From Enterocola sp045654205 (GTDB lineage: Bacteria; Bacteroidota; Bacteroidia; Bacteroidales; Paludibacteraceae): DNA of 64,000 nt. Below, piece by piece: positions 9,601 to 18,713 of this stretch (its first letter is position 1; each line of letters begins with the position of its first letter). The stretch spans positions 30,428 through 94,427 of the forward strand of contig JAZOMZ010000020.1 in NCBI GenBank assembly GCA_045654205.1, written 5' to 3'. The position numbers were made by a program, and so were the translations under genes. The notes under the pieces were generated by a model. The model did no database searches, had not been told where the DNA came from, and saw nothing but the letters and a program-made list of their open reading frames with translations.

Positions 9601-10598
9601 GCACAATATTCTCTATAAGGAAGTTTGTTTAACAAAAAAATAGAGTGTTTACTATTATCTCCTACAAATTGAATATGCTTATCCTTACCACTAGTACATG
9701 ATGAGTTACAACAACTAGTAATATTTGACAAATCTCCGATGTTATAAGAGGTTGGAACTGGCGTTGAGGCGACTCCTACGCTACCCAGATTTGCGGTATA
9801 AAGAATATTCCCACTACGACTTACAGGACAATTGGCTGATGATAAAGATACAGCTACTGTTGCATCGGGATTATTATAAACTAGATATCTAGGAGAACCT
9901 GTACCAGAAGCATCATACTGCGGATTCATATTATTAACCGCATTAATTATTGGTGAAGTAGTATTTACTCTACTAATATTAAGTTTTTGACCAGATTGAT
10001 TTACTAATATCTTGTAGATCTGCTTCTCTTTATATGCTTCTAATTCATCATTATTCTCTCCGCCTTCATTTAGTCCCAATGGAGTAATATGAAATTCTAC
10101 ATAATCTACCGGGATTTTATAACTAGTGTATTGAGTTAAATCTATTGTAAAAGCTCCACTATATGTTGTGGATGAAGTGGTGATATACTCCTCTCCATAT
10201 TCAGCCTCTGGAGCAGGTAAGGAAATACTAGACACATCTAATATTTTCTCATTTTCCAGCTGAGTTACAACTCCTCCAACAGAAACCCACAAACTATATT
10301 TAAAAGATGTAATGGTTCTATATGCAGAATATTTAAATAACCAATCTATCCATTTCTTTCTATTAAAATTGTGCCAACTAAAATTTATGTCATACGATAG
10401 TTCTACACTTTTTTCATCAAGTGTAACAATAGATTTACTCAATCTTATATCACTCCATGTTACCTCTGGGTCAGCTTTCATTATATCTGAGAAAGTGTAA
10501 CCTTTGGGATATTCATAACCCTCTTCTGACCACATTTTATAAGCAAATATATGTGTGCTTATAATTAAGCATAAAAATAAAAGTATATTTTTCTTCAT
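6669..10598 (-). CDS. Giant secreted surface protein with T9SS type A C-terminal sorting domain
   Basis: A 1309-residue protein with a Sec signal peptide (residues 1-19). The long middle is rich in Asn, Ser, Thr and Tyr, with scattered Cys and repeated beta-sandwich-like segments. A PKD-like module lies near 1125-1220, around the GDKIYLLNKSKGAESYLWTL segment. The last ~75 residues resemble a Por secretion tail (type A): a YDTYGN turn, then MPKGIYVLKLNGKYIKLIRL at the end. It should be exported to the periplasm by Sec and then to the surface by the T9SS. It is encoded 16 bases after the traO-like gene and overlaps the following lipoprotein gene by 4 bases, so it belongs to the tra operon. No enzymatic domain was recognised; an adhesin or effector role is inference. 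Confidence 0.82.
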   Translation of the reverse strand: MKKNILLFLCLIISTHIFAYKMWSEEGYEYPKGYTFSDIMKADPEVTWSDIRLSKSIVTLDEKSVELSYDINFSWHNFNRKKWIDWLFKYSAYRTITSFKYSLWVSVGGVVTQLENEKILDVSSISLPAPEAEYGEEYITTSSTTYSGAFTIDLTQYTSYKIPVDYVEFHITPLGLNEGGENNDELEAYKEKQIYKILVNQSGQKLNISRVNTTSPIINAVNNMNPQYDASGTGSPRYLVYNNPDATVAVSLSSANCPVSRSGNILYTANLGSVGVASTPVPTSYNIGDLSNITSCCNSSCTSGKDKHIQFVGDNSKHSIFLLNKLPYREYCAASRSRHQLLTSIDENSTKFEKFLQSGGDLDSISNTLKTWIYHLRDFNEVAYNNEKLEVGTILRIRNSAFYADKNIFDTYPEYTLMGYTVSGPPFARYLTTEKGNNYLKSYNTLDYQIIPEATIPNLSGEHTSKKFVCISSEINDINDVLILKGNQIDCSGYSTTLYSPDYRWEISIDGGAHWNVMTDKEYSRYFLSYDMLSFPTNTNEDTDLILRSSILSLGKELRFRQSCILKAFSSTVPSSLYTHYEDGLYYIKLTGENYYTYSYYSNLLDENFSFIPSEFPLTQNICEGEMPISNIAFEFVPSNTINSQMYNAMKDIVSYEVVKVDGEKEEIVSYLPEYKFNYIGDSLHYRCRIIACKDTISRDVWILPIPKDTINLENISSSGQVRNLDKENNIVQIMVEKGKDIEITINDDKLNETDFFIREVEEYKSPNLSNLDFSTMNWLDMVNYAERNCDYAGCLNDYRQFGEQQLRSICETIQTTRNQKLLEAAKNEYIDANAWNLFTKENTTTFKTKSDTLTSDMFFIKKQNKTYGCFSDSVRVNIYYFEGIKNNIISFSAAEDADKAMIYIPAGSKNPTISGMLVEGGYGDPDTLSSISTSYEYQYISRSVGGVWQKLSTPFIDYGQHVTPSRTNLAAGRTTIDRNIEIARVVYSRLNNNIHTQVTDTSNILKIYIEYPITEQEVKIKRDNLCPGTEIKVLIADNFSNTEQQYIEYFWNVSDADIKLTYSDIGNRICYINGAKEDFVLSVYRYNRRLDSYTESYTVDIPISEVQAKFNIVTSDGNELNIFKDTTQIYEFNPGDKIYLLNKSKGAESYLWTLQLQYFLGYEVEGTQTSVENPSCYFYNGGINKLRLTAKNQDGCSHTISAGNLYVNNVATTSERRYSTFFTAEEELPFINSGGEFISAYPTLLTDEVEYLNVNSNDEKVLYSIYDTYGNTILTGENSYSFRIKLPYMPKGIYVLKLNGKYIKLIRL

Positions 10599-10614
10599 AA
10601 TTTAAATCTTAAAT

Positions 10615-11160
10615 TTAACGAATATGAGCTCTTACACCCAATGAAAATAAAGGACGACAATAAAATTCTCCGTTTAATGTAGGAGTTTCGCATCTATACA
10701 TAAAATTCTGCGCAGCGGAAAGCAGTATGGATATTTGTTGTGAAACATAAGCCTCTAGGTTAAAGCCTACAGAGCCTCCCACCGAAAATGCATCTTCTAC
10801 ATTAGGAACTGTTTTATACTCCCATTCGTCCCATGCTAAATTTGCATTTGCTGTTAGACTTAAAAACAACCAACTGCATGGTTGCCACACCGCACACTCC
10901 ACTCCAGGAGACAAGGTTATTCCCCTGTAAACAGATTGGCCGAAAAGGCCTTGCTCATAATCTACCCCAGTGTTAAATAACCATCGTCTGTGAAAACAAT
11001 AATTGTAATTTACTCCCACATCCCACGTATTAAATAGTGCCGTTCCCACTCTAGCTCCAACAGAATGTATTCCTTTAACATGGATAAGACGTAAGTCTGA
11101 TGCTTCCATAGTAGAAATTCCTAGAATCATTAAACTCAGAATTAAGATCTTCTTTTTCAT
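10615..11160 (-). CDS. traO: TraO-like conjugal transfer outer-membrane protein
   Basis: 181 residues with a signal peptide (about 1-20). The rest is alternating-hydrophobic beta strands ending in a barrel-like Arg-rich terminus (SLGVRAHIR). Order and pattern match TraO of Bacteroides conjugative transposons: an N-terminal GARVG strand, a central FLSLTANANLAWDEWEYK segment, then GGSVGFNLEAYVS. It lies directly downstream of the traN-like gene (6-base gap). TraO is essential in CTnDOT-type elements and is probably in the outer membrane. Divergence is considerable, so the call leans on context. Confidence 0.7.
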   Translation of the reverse strand: MKKKILILSLMILGISTMEASDLRLIHVKGIHSVGARVGTALFNTWDVGVNYNYCFHRRWLFNTGVDYEQGLFGQSVYRGITLSPGVECAVWQPCSWLFLSLTANANLAWDEWEYKTVPNVEDAFSVGGSVGFNLEAYVSQQISILLSAAQNFMYRCETPTLNGEFYCRPLFSLGVRAHIR

Positions 11161-11166
11161 ATTATA

Positions 11167-12252
11167 CTATTTAAAATTATTAACTCTCTGTGCTTTTAAA
11201 ATCTCCTTACTTGAAATTGAAAACTCCAAATGCCTACCTCCGTTCTTTTCAAAAAGTTCAAAACACATAATCCTAGATTTAGGAATTGTAAACCTTTTAA
11301 AGAATAAAATTACCTCTACTTCTTCACCTGCAGGAATCATTTCTTTATATTTTTCATCGGAGAAATAAATGTAGAAAGGATAAATTTCTTGTTCTTGTAA
11401 AGCCAAATATTTATCATCTTTTTTATCCCTTATGTATGTTTTTATAAAGTCTATCCCATAATCTATATTATTAAGGTTTTCTAAGTGAAGACGGAAAAAC
11501 AACCAATCATCTACAGAATAAATCCCGTCCAAAGACAATATCATTTTGTGATTAAGGTCTCCCAAATAATTATATCTAGGAGAAAGACTTGTTACATGTT
11601 TTGATACATTTTCTATTTTGGTTTTATCAAGAGGAGCTTCTGAAAATATTGCCATTTCACTTGAATCTCCTAAATATATAGACATATTTGAAGGTGTCTC
11701 ATTGTATATCAAATTAAAAGGATATACACTTCCAGATTTTGTTATGATTGTAAAAGAAGCCTTATTTATATTTTTACTTAATGACTTTATCTTCACAATA
11801 TTCTTTATCCCCAAAGCGCTATCAGCTATAACACTATCATTCCCTACCACGATATCTACAATATCTTCATTTGCTATAAAGTGTGTTGTCTTAGAAATAG
11901 AGACCTCAGCATCTTTATGTTTTATTATGCCTTCATTTATATCATATGCCAACACTTGAAGGGTCTTGTTATATTTTAATACATAAGAATAGTATTTACC
12001 ATCTGATGTAACCACAGAAATGGTGGTAGATTCCATCTTAGCTTTTCTTGTTTTTAAACTCAAATACATTTTTTGAGACCACGTTTTACCCACAACATCA
12101 TTACTTCCCAAATCTACATATTGGATTGAAGTGGGAAATTTTAATAACAATTGTTGAGTATTATTTACTAACAACGTATCTGGTAAGTTCTCTGAAAAGA
12201 CCAACCATGGCATCGTAATAGCCCAAATGAAAAACAAAATCTTTTTATTCAT
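11167..12252 (-). CDS. traN: TraN-like T4SS outer-membrane-complex protein (DUF4138 type)
   Basis: 361 residues with a signal peptide of about 20. TraN of Bacteroides conjugation systems is the VirB9-like outer-complex component. The hallmark segments are present: FPTSIQYVDLGSNDVVGK near residues 38-55, the NIDYGIDFIKTYIRDKK stretch near 262-278, and the C-terminal FTIPKSR...EKNGGRHLEFSI segment near 320-352. Its start overlaps the end of traM by 8 bases. Length is slightly above the usual 300-330. Confidence 0.87.
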   Translation of the reverse strand: MNKKILFFIWAITMPWLVFSENLPDTLLVNNTQQLLLKFPTSIQYVDLGSNDVVGKTWSQKMYLSLKTRKAKMESTTISVVTSDGKYYSYVLKYNKTLQVLAYDINEGIIKHKDAEVSISKTTHFIANEDIVDIVVGNDSVIADSALGIKNIVKIKSLSKNINKASFTIITKSGSVYPFNLIYNETPSNMSIYLGDSSEMAIFSEAPLDKTKIENVSKHVTSLSPRYNYLGDLNHKMILSLDGIYSVDDWLFFRLHLENLNNIDYGIDFIKTYIRDKKDDKYLALQEQEIYPFYIYFSDEKYKEMIPAGEEVEVILFFKRFTIPKSRIMCFELFEKNGGRHLEFSISSKEILKAQRVNNFK

Positions 12253-13276
12253 ACCTTATGTTTACTTGATAATTTGATGAAATATTTAATTTCTTTTCCT
12301 TTACCGCCGTTTGTGAAATAGATTTTATAGCAGAGGTAGCTGCATTCACAGCTCCTGTTATAAGAGGTAAACCTCCAGAAATATTTAAGTTTGTTGATGA
12401 AATAACATCATTTGCCATATCCCTTTTTGCCTCATCTATTATATTGTCTGGAGTATATAATCCCTCAAAACCATCTTGGTCATAAATAGATGCATTAAAT
12501 GGTATTATCATGTTTTTATACTGAATATTTTCTATTTTTATCATTGCCCTTGAAGAACTAAATGATAACTGACCATATAAAAATGTATTTTGGGGAATAT
12601 AAATTCCATCTATAGTAAACTCATCTATAATTCTAAATTTTACTATTGCACCTGTTTTTATATTTCTGTATTCACCATGAACCAAAGCTCGAATATCTGG
12701 TTTGTATTCAGGCTTCTCTTCAGTTAAACCATAAAAGCCATTATTCTTCTGTTTTCCAACCACTATTTCTGATCTTTTGATAACTTCTTGCTTTTTTTCT
12801 TCTTCTGGAGTAGTAACCAATCCCAGTTTTTCCTCCAGTTCTCTTCTTTTTTGTTCCAAAAGCATTTGCTTTTCTAATTCGAATCTTTCTCTATCAGAAA
12901 TTCCTCTTTTCCTTCTTTTAGGTTTTGGCTCTTCTATAATCTCATCATGAGGTTCTTCAATAGAAGGTTCAACAGGTGACACCTCTGCAACTTGTGCAGA
13001 GGGCACACTGTCTTGTTCAATTAACCATGCAAAGGAATTTCTCTGACGATTTTCCAATCTTTTCTGCTCCTCGAGCCTTTGCTCTGCTCTATAAATAGCA
13101 TCTAGACGGTTCTCAGACAAATCCTCTAAATTAGCCTCTGGCAATGAAGTATTGAAAGTGTCAACCTCCACCTGACCTTCTATATTAGTTCCACCTCCTA
13201 ATATATAGAAGCTAAAAACCAAAAGAATGAAAACGAAAAACGAGAAAATATGTAATTTCTTTTGTTGTATATCCAT
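12245..13276 (-). CDS. traM: TraM-like T4SS inner-membrane/periplasmic protein (VirB10-like)
   Basis: 343 residues. There is one N-terminal transmembrane helix (about 10-28) after a short cytoplasmic tail, a long charged Glu/Arg/Lys linker with coiled-coil character (50-180), then a periplasmic beta domain (about 195-300). The domain contains the VirB10/TraM-type pattern DEFTIDGIYIPQNTFLYGQL and a DGFEGLY turn. In Bacteroidetes T4SS it bridges inner and outer membranes. It starts one base after the traK stop. No traL-sized gene lies between them, unlike CTnDOT. Confidence 0.87.
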   Translation of the reverse strand: MDIQQKKLHIFSFFVFILLVFSFYILGGGTNIEGQVEVDTFNTSLPEANLEDLSENRLDAIYRAEQRLEEQKRLENRQRNSFAWLIEQDSVPSAQVAEVSPVEPSIEEPHDEIIEEPKPKRRKRGISDRERFELEKQMLLEQKRRELEEKLGLVTTPEEEKKQEVIKRSEIVVGKQKNNGFYGLTEEKPEYKPDIRALVHGEYRNIKTGAIVKFRIIDEFTIDGIYIPQNTFLYGQLSFSSSRAMIKIENIQYKNMIIPFNASIYDQDGFEGLYTPDNIIDEAKRDMANDVISSTNLNISGGLPLITGAVNAATSAIKSISQTAVKEKKLNISSNYQVNIRYE

Positions 13277-13277
13277 C

Positions 13278-13904
13278 TTATCTTTTTACTTCTTTAATAT
13301 CTGAATTGTCAATAATCTTCCATTTTTCTATAATAAATCCATGTGGATTATTCTCTGTTCGGGTGCTATTTACCAAATCACACTCTGTTTCTATATTCCT
13401 ATATAAAATACTAGTTGACCTTATTATAGATGTTTTGCCGTAGGTATAAGCCTTATAAGGATATGTTGTATCATCTATCTTTACACTATCCACCATAATT
13501 TCACATAATATCCCAGCAGAAATTATACGTTCATAAAATCCCTCTTCCTTTAATCTTATATAGTAATCTGCAGCTACATTATCAGACAAAAACAAGGCCT
13601 TGTTTATGTTGTATTCTATCGCTGTTTTCTCCGGTGAAATGGTAAAAAAATATTCATGAAAACGTCTCACATGCGACATTGCTTCTGCGGTTCTATTATC
13701 CTCAACATTATGTGAAAGTGCTAGCAAAAGCGGTTGCCCATTTTCCAAAACATAAATCTTGTCTCTTTGAGCCTCTGCAAATTGGTATGAGGAATATATA
13801 ACATATCCACCTATTGATAATGCAAAAAATGTTATCAAAATCAAGTAAATGCGAGTGAGTGCAAATGCTTTCTGAATGTTTTGTAAACTACTGAATGGAT
13901 TCAT
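13278..13904 (-). CDS. traK: TraK-like T4SS protein (VirB8-like)
   Basis: 208 residues with a single transmembrane helix at about 15-37 and a periplasmic domain, the layout of TraK/VirB8 proteins. The N-terminal pattern of a short polar head with NIQKAF before the membrane helix is typical of Bacteroidetes TraK, as is the VRRFHEYFFTISPE segment near 80-95. It overlaps traJ by 4 bases (ATGA), implying coupled translation. Confidence 0.85.
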   Translation of the reverse strand: MNPFSSLQNIQKAFALTRIYLILITFFALSIGGYVIYSSYQFAEAQRDKIYVLENGQPLLLALSHNVEDNRTAEAMSHVRRFHEYFFTISPEKTAIEYNINKALFLSDNVAADYYIRLKEEGFYERIISAGILCEIMVDSVKIDDTTYPYKAYTYGKTSIIRSTSILYRNIETECDLVNSTRTENNPHGFIIEKWKIIDNSDIKEVKR

Positions 13905-14833
13905 TTTTTATATCTATCTGGTTTTATTATCCAATTTGAAAATTTTGGAATCTGTATGTAAATACAAATTGTTATTACACTTATTACTATTCCTATTATG
14001 TTTTTATTAAATAGGAAATCACGACTCAATTCTGGTAAAAGAAATTCATTACTTGAGTTTATTAACTCCTGAATCATCTCTATTAATGGGCCATAATAAC
14101 AATGAATATTTACAACAGCCATAAAACTTCCTATCAAATATGAAAGAGTCGGTATTATCATTATTCTTAGATAATAGGTTATCCAAAGGCTTAAGTTTCC
14201 TGTAAAACTTGGCATAATAGAAAGTGCCAACATAAATGGACCTATTATTAGAAGAATTACTTTTGCTATTGAAACATATAATGGGAAAAAATATATCACG
14301 GCCATCTGAATATACTGTAGGAGATAGTCTAGGAATTCTATAACTAACCGGAATAAATTGACCTTGGTTTCTTCCTCTGATGGAGCAGACATACTAGAGT
14401 CTTCTGAAGTTATTTCTTGACAACCAGATTCTACTTCTTCCCGTTCATATGTTGCAACTTTATCTCTGAGTTTATCGTAATATTGATAATATTCAGTTTC
14501 TTTTTCTTGAAATTCCGTAATAATTTCTGAGTTTATACTCAAAGCGACAGATTCTGCTGGTTTTACTATTACATCAAACAAAGAAGAAAAAACAGAAAGA
14601 AAACTTATAACCAAACCTATTACAAAAGGTCTTAAATATGAATAAAAATTTATAACCTCTCCATTTGACCATTGTTTCCAGAGTTTAAATCCTATATATG
14701 CGAACGCAAAAATTCCACATATAATCTGTGACGAATAAACCAAAACATCTGAATATTCTAATACTTTCTCTGATATTTCATTAAAAGCATTGGCAAGCAG
14801 AGTACCCCAATTATTTAATGCCGTTGATGTCAT
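13901..14833 (-). CDS. traJ: TraJ-like polytopic T4SS membrane protein (VirB6-like)
   Basis: 310 residues with about six hydrophobic helices (near 30-50, 68-88, 172-195, 200-218, 225-248 and 280-300), as in TraJ/VirB6 inner-membrane channel proteins. A hydrophilic Glu/Lys-rich region (about 105-160) separates the first two helices from the rest. It overlaps the preceding gene as TAATG and the next as ATGA. Family assignment rests on topology, size and position. Confidence 0.8.
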   Translation of the reverse strand: MTSTALNNWGTLLANAFNEISEKVLEYSDVLVYSSQIICGIFAFAYIGFKLWKQWSNGEVINFYSYLRPFVIGLVISFLSVFSSLFDVIVKPAESVALSINSEIITEFQEKETEYYQYYDKLRDKVATYEREEVESGCQEITSEDSSMSAPSEEETKVNLFRLVIEFLDYLLQYIQMAVIYFFPLYVSIAKVILLIIGPFMLALSIMPSFTGNLSLWITYYLRIMIIPTLSYLIGSFMAVVNIHCYYGPLIEMIQELINSSNEFLLPELSRDFLFNKNIIGIVISVITICIYIQIPKFSNWIIKPDRYKK

Positions 14834-15561
14834 TATTTTTTAGTATTTTGTTTCTTGCTTTGTGTCTTAGATGGTGACTTTGTTGTCTTGGTTTTCTTAA
14901 TTCCCTCTGTGTCATTATCGGCTTCAAATGCCATAAACAAAGCCTCACGAGTATAAGCTCTAGCTTGTTTTGAAAACACCTCGTATGAGTTCTTTTTCTT
15001 AAAACGACTCTCTACATCTGATAATTTCTTCTTTACTTTTACTATTTCATCTTTTATATTATTAAGAATCTGAAGGCGTTCATAATCTGTCATCTCACCA
15101 GAAGAAGAAGTGGTACTACTAGACATTTTCTTAGATTCCTTTAATTTTTCACTCACTTGTTCACCCAAATCCACAGTAAAATTTAGAACATTATACACCT
15201 CTTCTTTGGTTAGTTCATCTAGTTCTGAAAACTTTTCATTTATATTTTTTACCTTTTGCACAACAGCATTACTCTCTTCTGCTATTTCTTTCACAACCAA
15301 TGCAGACTTTATGAAATTACTTATTTTTTGAAGTTTCTTTAATGTTTCTTTATTTTGCTCCACTAGTTCAGAGGTATTATCTGTCTGTTGTTCTATGCTA
15401 TACCTCTCTTGCATAGCCTCAGCCAATTCCTCTAAAAACAGAGTGAGTCGTTGAGTAATAGAAGCTGGGTCTGTTACCATAAACTGTGCATACATTGGCA
15501 TTGGAGTGCAGCTCACCATTAAAAGAACCAATACAGATATGAAAAAATACTTTATATTCAT
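14833..15561 (-). CDS. traI: TraI-like (DUF4141-type) periplasmic T4SS protein
   Basis: 242 residues. The N-terminal signal sequence holds a possible lipobox (LMVSC, residues 14-18) or a signal-peptidase-I site after residue 25. A mature start of QFMVTDPASITQ resembles the VVxDP...LAQ start of Bacteroides DUF4141/TraI proteins (VirB5-like position between TraG and TraJ). The rest is mostly helical, with coiled coils at about 40-140 and 155-185, and ends in a Lys/Thr/Ser-rich tail. It begins 4 bases after traG. Confidence 0.72.
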   Translation of the reverse strand: MNIKYFFISVLVLLMVSCTPMPMYAQFMVTDPASITQRLTLFLEELAEAMQERYSIEQQTDNTSELVEQNKETLKKLQKISNFIKSALVVKEIAEESNAVVQKVKNINEKFSELDELTKEEVYNVLNFTVDLGEQVSEKLKESKKMSSSTTSSSGEMTDYERLQILNNIKDEIVKVKKKLSDVESRFKKKNSYEVFSKQARAYTREALFMAFEADNDTEGIKKTKTTKSPSKTQSKKQNTKK

Positions 15562-15565
15562 AATA

Positions 15566-18058
15566 TCAAAAATTAAGATTAGTATATTCTTTTATAGCAT
15601 TTCTAATAGAACCTACCCGTTTCTCAAGTTCCATTAGTTTTGATTTTTCTGTTTTTTCTGTGGTATAAACCAAATATTCTTGTTTAGAAACTTCTAACGC
15701 ATACACCCTAGAATTATTACCATTTAGTGTTATAAACACCTCTTTGTACGGATTTCTGTTAGAAAAATCTAACACTCTATTTAGCGACAATGCCAAGGCA
15801 ATATCCTTCTCAGTTAACCCCAAAACTTGGGCGATTTCATCGAAAGTATTAGAATACTTTCTCTGATCAAGTAAAATTTTGCAATCAGCATTTCCCAAGA
15901 TTGAATTTTTCACTACTTCATTTCCTATAATGTCCTCAATCTCTTGTGTTACTACAATGGCCTCCCCAAAATGTTTTCTTACAGTTTTAAAAAGATATTT
16001 AATAAACTCTGCTGTCCCAGCTTTAGAAATTGCCTTCCAAGCTTCCTCGATGAGAATAAGTTTTCTGGTTTGACCAAGTGATGGGTGTCTCATCTTTGAG
16101 ATGAAAGTATCCATTAATATCAAAGTTACAACTGGGAATAGGGTCTTGTGGTCTTTTATATTATCAATCTCAAACACGATGAATCGCTTCTCGAGTAAAT
16201 CAATATTTTCTGTAGCATTTAATAAATAATCATACATACCACCCTCACTATATGGTCTTAATACTTGAAGCAGATTTTCTATATCAAAATGCTCTCTTTC
16301 TACTTTAGCATCCTGCAATTTCTTTTTAAACTCTTTCCTTAAAAACTTATAGAAATTTGTAAACGACGGACTTGTTTTTTTATTTACAATTAACTCTATA
16401 TAATCATTAATTGCAGTGGAAATATGAGTCTCCTCAACCTTGGTTATATTCTCTGTTTCACTCTTCCATAGACAAAAAACCAAAGAAGATAATTGCTCTT
16501 TTTTCTCAATGGTATAAATATCATCTTTTACAAAAAAAGGATTGAAACTGATAGGATTTTCTTCTGTATAGGTGTAATAAATGCCATCCTTACCACCTGT
16601 TTCCTCATTAATCATTTTGCAAAGCCCCAAATAACTATCGCCCACATCCACTATTACCACATGAGAGCCTTGTTCATAATATTGACGTACTAGGTGATTT
16701 GTAAAGAATGATTTCCCAGAACCAGAAGGACCAAGGATAAATTTATTTCTGTTATTTATCCATGATTTTTTCATTGGCAAATCTGAAATATCCACTTTAA
16801 GAGGAATTCCATTGAGTCTATCACAAAGCTTTATTCCAAAGTCTGCCTGCTGAGGTTTTGCGCAAGATTCAGTTTGAATTAAACACGTAGCAGGCTCTAA
16901 AAAAGTTAAGAATGTCATCTCAGATGGATATTGAGATTCACCACCTGGAATTCCAGCCCAAAAGATTTGAGGAGTAATCACATTGGTCTGGCTAACACAA
17001 ATATCCAATTCTGATAATTTAGCAGCCACTAATGAGTTCTTTTTTACTAAAGAAATATAGTTTTTATCCCAAATTAAAACATTCATTGCAGCTCTAATCG
17101 GTCTTAAACTCTTTGATACTGCCTCATCTAGAAACTGCTCATTAAACTTACTATTGATAGAATTTTCACGAGAAACAGCAGAAAGTGATTTTTGCTGTCT
17201 GCCACTTTTTTCTATATCAGAAAGAATTTCTTTTGAGTCATCCAAAAAGAAATATTGATTATAAATATGAGAAAAGGGAATTCCCCATGCTAAAGATGAA
17301 GGGAATGACATAGGAAAAAATACATTGTTATGTGAATATGCTGGATCCTTCGCATAATTATATATCGTAGAGGGTAACTCCTCAAGATTTCCAATAGAAA
17401 AACAACTTACGTAATTGTCTCCTATTTTGAAATCAGTATCCTCTAAATATACATCCATCATAACTTTCTTTTCTTCATTAAACTCTAATGTCAAGTATTG
17501 TTCTATAGCCCCGCTCTGCTGTAGGTCTCCTAAGATCGCTCTCTTAGAAGAATGAGAAACCCCTATCCCATTCTCATTTAGAATACTAATAAATTGCGAT
17601 ACCTTATCACTGAAATCTTCCCATCTATGCTTGTCCAACATATCATTTGGAATAATTCTATTCCTACACAGAATAGACAACATGCTTGTGGTTTTTAGAT
17701 TTTCCCTTGTTGATAAGGTTATAAAAACATATGATTTATGATTTAAAAATTCTCTTCCATTGAAGTGTTCAGAAGAAGATATAGATAAAAAACTATCAGA
17801 GATTGGTTCATCTTTAAATTCACAATTGTAGAATATATCTTGTTTGTGAACTATTGTATAAGAAGGTAAAACACGCAAAGCTCGCACCCACACTTGATGA
17901 AAGCGTTCATAATCATTTATTCCAAGAGAATAAACCTCTGGCAACGTTAACTCCAAAGCCATAGTTATGTCGGCAAACTTGCTTACCAAACAGTTATTCT
18001 CCCAAGCTAAAATAGGCAGATAATCTAATATTTTACTAGATTTTTTCATCTCTATCAT
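15566..18058 (-). CDS. traG: TraG-family conjugation ATPase (VirB4 type)
   Basis: 830 residues, the usual length for Bacteroidetes TraG/VirB4 ATPases that energise pilus biogenesis and substrate transport at the inner membrane. Walker A GPSGSGKS is at residues 443-450 and Walker B LILIEEAW at 667-674. The N-terminal DUF3875-like start (ILDYLPILAWENNCLVSK) is present, and a third conserved region, VVTQEIEDI, follows. All catalytic residues look intact, arguing for a working motor. The gene overlaps traF by 23 bases; an alternative in-frame ATG lies at 18049. Confidence 0.93.
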   Translation of the reverse strand: MIEMKKSSKILDYLPILAWENNCLVSKFADITMALELTLPEVYSLGINDYERFHQVWVRALRVLPSYTIVHKQDIFYNCEFKDEPISDSFLSISSSEHFNGREFLNHKSYVFITLSTRENLKTTSMLSILCRNRIIPNDMLDKHRWEDFSDKVSQFISILNENGIGVSHSSKRAILGDLQQSGAIEQYLTLEFNEEKKVMMDVYLEDTDFKIGDNYVSCFSIGNLEELPSTIYNYAKDPAYSHNNVFFPMSFPSSLAWGIPFSHIYNQYFFLDDSKEILSDIEKSGRQQKSLSAVSRENSINSKFNEQFLDEAVSKSLRPIRAAMNVLIWDKNYISLVKKNSLVAAKLSELDICVSQTNVITPQIFWAGIPGGESQYPSEMTFLTFLEPATCLIQTESCAKPQQADFGIKLCDRLNGIPLKVDISDLPMKKSWINNRNKFILGPSGSGKSFFTNHLVRQYYEQGSHVVIVDVGDSYLGLCKMINEETGGKDGIYYTYTEENPISFNPFFVKDDIYTIEKKEQLSSLVFCLWKSETENITKVEETHISTAINDYIELIVNKKTSPSFTNFYKFLRKEFKKKLQDAKVEREHFDIENLLQVLRPYSEGGMYDYLLNATENIDLLEKRFIVFEIDNIKDHKTLFPVVTLILMDTFISKMRHPSLGQTRKLILIEEAWKAISKAGTAEFIKYLFKTVRKHFGEAIVVTQEIEDIIGNEVVKNSILGNADCKILLDQRKYSNTFDEIAQVLGLTEKDIALALSLNRVLDFSNRNPYKEVFITLNGNNSRVYALEVSKQEYLVYTTEKTEKSKLMELEKRVGSIRNAIKEYTNLNF

Positions 18059-18371
18059 CTACTATTTGAAATACTCTCTTATCTACAATGATGTGTTTTA
18101 CTAACTTTTTTGATGCAAGTATTTGCATTAGGCCATATTCTCCATAAGTGTTATTCAATTTAAACACACTACATACTGCCAACAGAAAAGTGATAATACC
18201 TATGAATAATGCCCCCATAGCATTAAGTAGTAGTGATAGAATAAAGCTGAAAAACAATACGGTGAGTATTAACAGGACTAAGTAAAAGACATATTGTGCC
18301 TTCAGTCCAAAGAATTCTACAGGTTTACCTACTCCTCTGTTGACTTGAAATGTAGCCATCTTAATTTTCAA
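18036..18371 (-). CDS. traF: TraF-like (DUF4133) T4SS membrane protein (VirB3-like)
   Basis: 111 residues with the DUF4133 signature: FQVNRGVGKPVEFFGLKAQY at residues 8-27, two adjacent transmembrane helices (about 28-68), then a GLMQILASKK segment. It is the VirB3-like partner of the TraG ATPase and lies between traE and traG, as in CTnDOT. The start ATG at 18371 is 7 bases after traE; an ATG at 18359 is an alternative. Confidence 0.9.
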   Translation of the reverse strand: MKIKMATFQVNRGVGKPVEFFGLKAQYVFYLVLLILTVLFFSFILSLLLNAMGALFIGIITFLLAVCSVFKLNNTYGEYGLMQILASKKLVKHIIVDKRVFQIVDDRDEKI

Positions 18372-18378
18372 TTATGAA

Positions 18379-18687
18379 TTATCCTATGAAGAATGCCCTT
18401 ATAGCAGTGACTGCTACAATAGCAAAAACACAAGAACCAAACCAAGAGGCTGCTGTTCTAGTAGTATCAGAACTTCCAGCAGACCATTTACCATACACTT
18501 TCACTGCACCAATAAAACCTATTACGGCACATAGAACATAAAATAAATTTGTAATAGGCTCTACATAAGATAAGATTTCTGAGTTGGCTTTTTCTAGCGC
18601 AGCTACTCCATTACCTTGAGCCATTAACGACGTAAAATTCAATAGGACCAGTGAAAACACACCAATCCCACGTTTAAAACTTTTCAT
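18379..18687 (-). CDS. traE: TraE-like (DUF4134) pilin-type T4SS protein (VirB2-like)
   Basis: 102 residues with a cleavable signal peptide (about 1-24). Two hydrophobic helices (about 43-63 and 80-100) are separated by KVYGKWSAGSSD, the arrangement of Bacteroidetes TraE/DUF4134 proteins and VirB2 pilins. It is the first canonical tra gene of the operon. Confidence 0.9.
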   Translation of the reverse strand: MKSFKRGIGVFSLVLLNFTSLMAQGNGVAALEKANSEILSYVEPITNLFYVLCAVIGFIGAVKVYGKWSAGSSDTTRTAASWFGSCVFAIVAVTAIRAFFIG

Positions 18688-18713
18688 ACACGATGAGGTT
18701 AAAAAATTAATGA

